Positions 62,699 to 64,000 of a stretch of DNA of 64,000 nt are shown one piece after another. Position 1 is the first letter of the stretch. The number at the start of each line of letters is the position of its first letter. A program made the translations under genes and the position numbers. Under the pieces are notes generated by a model that ran no database searches, had not been told where the DNA came from, and was given only the letters and a program-made list of their open reading frames with translations. Source of the DNA: Mycolicibacterium vinylchloridicum (lineage in GTDB: Bacteria; Actinomycetota; Actinomycetes; Mycobacteriales; Mycobacteriaceae); contig NZ_JACBJQ010000011.1 in the NCBI RefSeq assembly GCF_013404075.1, positions 62,001 through 126,000 of the forward strand. The letters are read 5' to 3'.

Positions 62699-63007
62699 CT
62701 ACTTGGCCCGCTCGAGGACCTCGACCAGACGCCAGCGCTTGGTGGCCGACAGCGGACGGGTCTCCATCAAAGAGACGCGGTCGCCGATACCGGCATCGCC
62801 GTTCTCGTCGTGGGCCTTGACCTTCGTCGTGGTCCGGATGATCTTGCCGTAGAGCGGGTGGCTCTTGCGAGATTCCAGCTCGACCACGATGGTCTTCTGC
62901 ATCTTGTCGCTGACCACGTAGCCAATGACCGTCTTGCGACGGCCGCGCGGCTCTTCAGCGGCCGGGGTGTGCTTGGGACCGGCCTCTTTCTTAGTGTCAT
63001 CTGCCAT
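62699..63007 (-). CDS. rpsQ: 30S ribosomal protein S17
   Basis: The 102 residues contain [20 protein letters not shown], the signature [20 protein letters not shown], and an N-terminal ~20-residue Lys/Glu/Pro extension. It is the last gene of the S10 operon, four bases after rpmC. Confidence 0.97.
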   Translation of the reverse strand: MADDTKKEAGPKHTPAAEEPRGRRKTVIGYVVSDKMQKTIVVELESRKSHPLYGKIIRTTTKVKAHDENGDAGIGDRVSLMETRPLSATKRWRLVEVLERAK

Positions 63008-63010
63008 TTT

Positions 63011-63244
63011 TTACGATTCCTCACCAGCGGGTCCGGAGGCCAGACCCAATTCACGTTCACGCAGCACCGTGTAGATGCGCGCAATCTCCTGACGCACGGT
63101 GCGGAGCCGGCGATTGTTGTCCAACTGGCCGGTGGCCATCTGGAAGCGCAGGTTGAACAGCTCTTCCTTGGACTCCCGCAACTTGTCGGTCAACTCTTCG
63201 TCGGTCAGTTCACGCAGTTCACCGGCGCTGATGCCCACTGCCAT
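63011..63244 (-). CDS. rpmC: 50S ribosomal protein L29
   Basis: From ATG 63244 (sharing a base with the rplP stop) the protein has 77 residues: [20 protein letters not shown] and [20 protein letters not shown], the L29 helical hairpin. A short Gly/Pro/Glu tail follows. It sits at the peptide exit tunnel. Confidence 0.97.
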   Translation of the reverse strand: MAVGISAGELRELTDEELTDKLRESKEELFNLRFQMATGQLDNNRRLRTVRQEIARIYTVLRERELGLASGPAGEES

Positions 63245-63660
63245 CAGAACTGCTCCTCTCGGGTCACGATGCGTGCCTTGATCGGCAACTTGTGGATCGC
63301 ACGCGTCAGGGCTTCCCTGGCGATCTTCTCGTCGGGGTAACTCAGCTCGAACAGCACGCGGCCGGGCTTGACGTTGGACACCCACCACTCCGGTGAGCCC
63401 TTGCCCGAGCCCATCCGGGTTTCCGCGGGCTTCTTGGTCAGCGGACGGTCCGGGAAGATGTTGATCCACACCTTGCCGCCACGCTTGATGTGCCGGTTGA
63501 TGGCGATACGAGCGGACTCGATCTGCCGGTTGGTGACGTAGGCGTGCTCCAGTGCCTGGATGCCGTAATCGCCGAAGGTCACCGACGTGCCACCGCTGGC
63601 AATACCACGCTGCCTGGGGTGGTGTTGCTTACGGTGCTTGACTCTGCGGGGAATCAACAT
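63244..63660 (-). CDS. rplP: 50S ribosomal protein L16
   Basis: The 138 residues begin [20 protein letters not shown] and include [20 protein letters not shown] and [20 protein letters not shown] (L16 signatures). It organises the A-site tRNA region. Confidence 0.98.
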   Translation of the reverse strand: MLIPRRVKHRKQHHPRQRGIASGGTSVTFGDYGIQALEHAYVTNRQIESARIAINRHIKRGGKVWINIFPDRPLTKKPAETRMGSGKGSPEWWVSNVKPGRVLFELSYPDEKIAREALTRAIHKLPIKARIVTREEQF

Positions 63661-63663
63661 GAT

Positions 63664-64000
<337 letters not shown>

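Overview
The window is high-GC actinobacterial DNA. Its gene content and order point to a fast-growing environmental mycobacterium (Mycolicibacterium type). It carries the S10/spc ribosomal cluster interrupted by an arylsulfatase, then secY-adk-mapA-sigL-rslA, the mmsA-fadE9-mmsB valine operon, a mycofactocin-coupled SDR, F420/LLM-type oxidoreductases, a glycine-rich PGRS protein and GjpA-type envelope proteins. All of these are mycobacterial hallmarks, and sppA through sigL follows the order I remember from M. tuberculosis Rv0724-Rv0736. I see no prophage, insertion sequence or CRISPR array.

Layout. 1-5.2 kb: a redox operon (MOSC-reductase, PNPOx-like, NTF2-like) with an internally deleted isochorismatase remnant at its head, a membrane protein resembling Pyr4/PaxB terpene cyclases, and a MarR/SDR pair sharing a candidate operator. 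5.2-8 kb: a translationally coupled trio made of an Lgt paralogue, a proline-rich membrane protein and a COG1964/Tes-like radical SAM enzyme. 8-16.3 kb: envelope and secreted proteins (acyl-CoA-dehydrogenase-like protein, GjpA-like protein, secreted repeat protein, PGRS protein without PE domain, GH16 glucanase, L,D-transpeptidase). 16.3-21 kb: a cobalt nitrile hydratase operon with its own CbtAB cobalt permease, a DUF1097 protein and a divergent GlxA-type regulator. 21-26.6 kb: oxidoreductases, a second GjpA-like protein, a secreted CHAP-like protein, a damaged-looking lipoprotein and a tRNA with UAA anticodon. 26.7-30.5 kb: DctA dicarboxylate transporter divergent from a CitA/DcuS-DcuR-type two-component system. 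30.5-35.6 kb: SDR, the valine operon and a MarR regulator.

35.6-41.4 kb is the most interesting part. A four-gene operon (ThDP enzyme, SRPBCC-like protein, KAS III-like enzyme, PLP aminotransferase) lies directly beyond sigL-rslA. It is preceded by TGAACC-N16-CGTGTC, the same promoter seen in front of sigL itself. This looks like a small SigL-controlled biosynthetic pathway. The KAS III-like enzyme appears to have lost the usual active-site histidine.

41.4-64 kb: transglutaminase-like protein, mapA, adk, secY, four tandem SAM-dependent methyltransferases, sppA, an LLM oxidoreductase, the spc ribosomal operon (rplN to rplO), a formylglycine-generating enzyme with its sulfatase target, a BcsB-like membrane-anchored protein, and the end of the S10 operon (rpsC to rpsQ), cut by the window edge.
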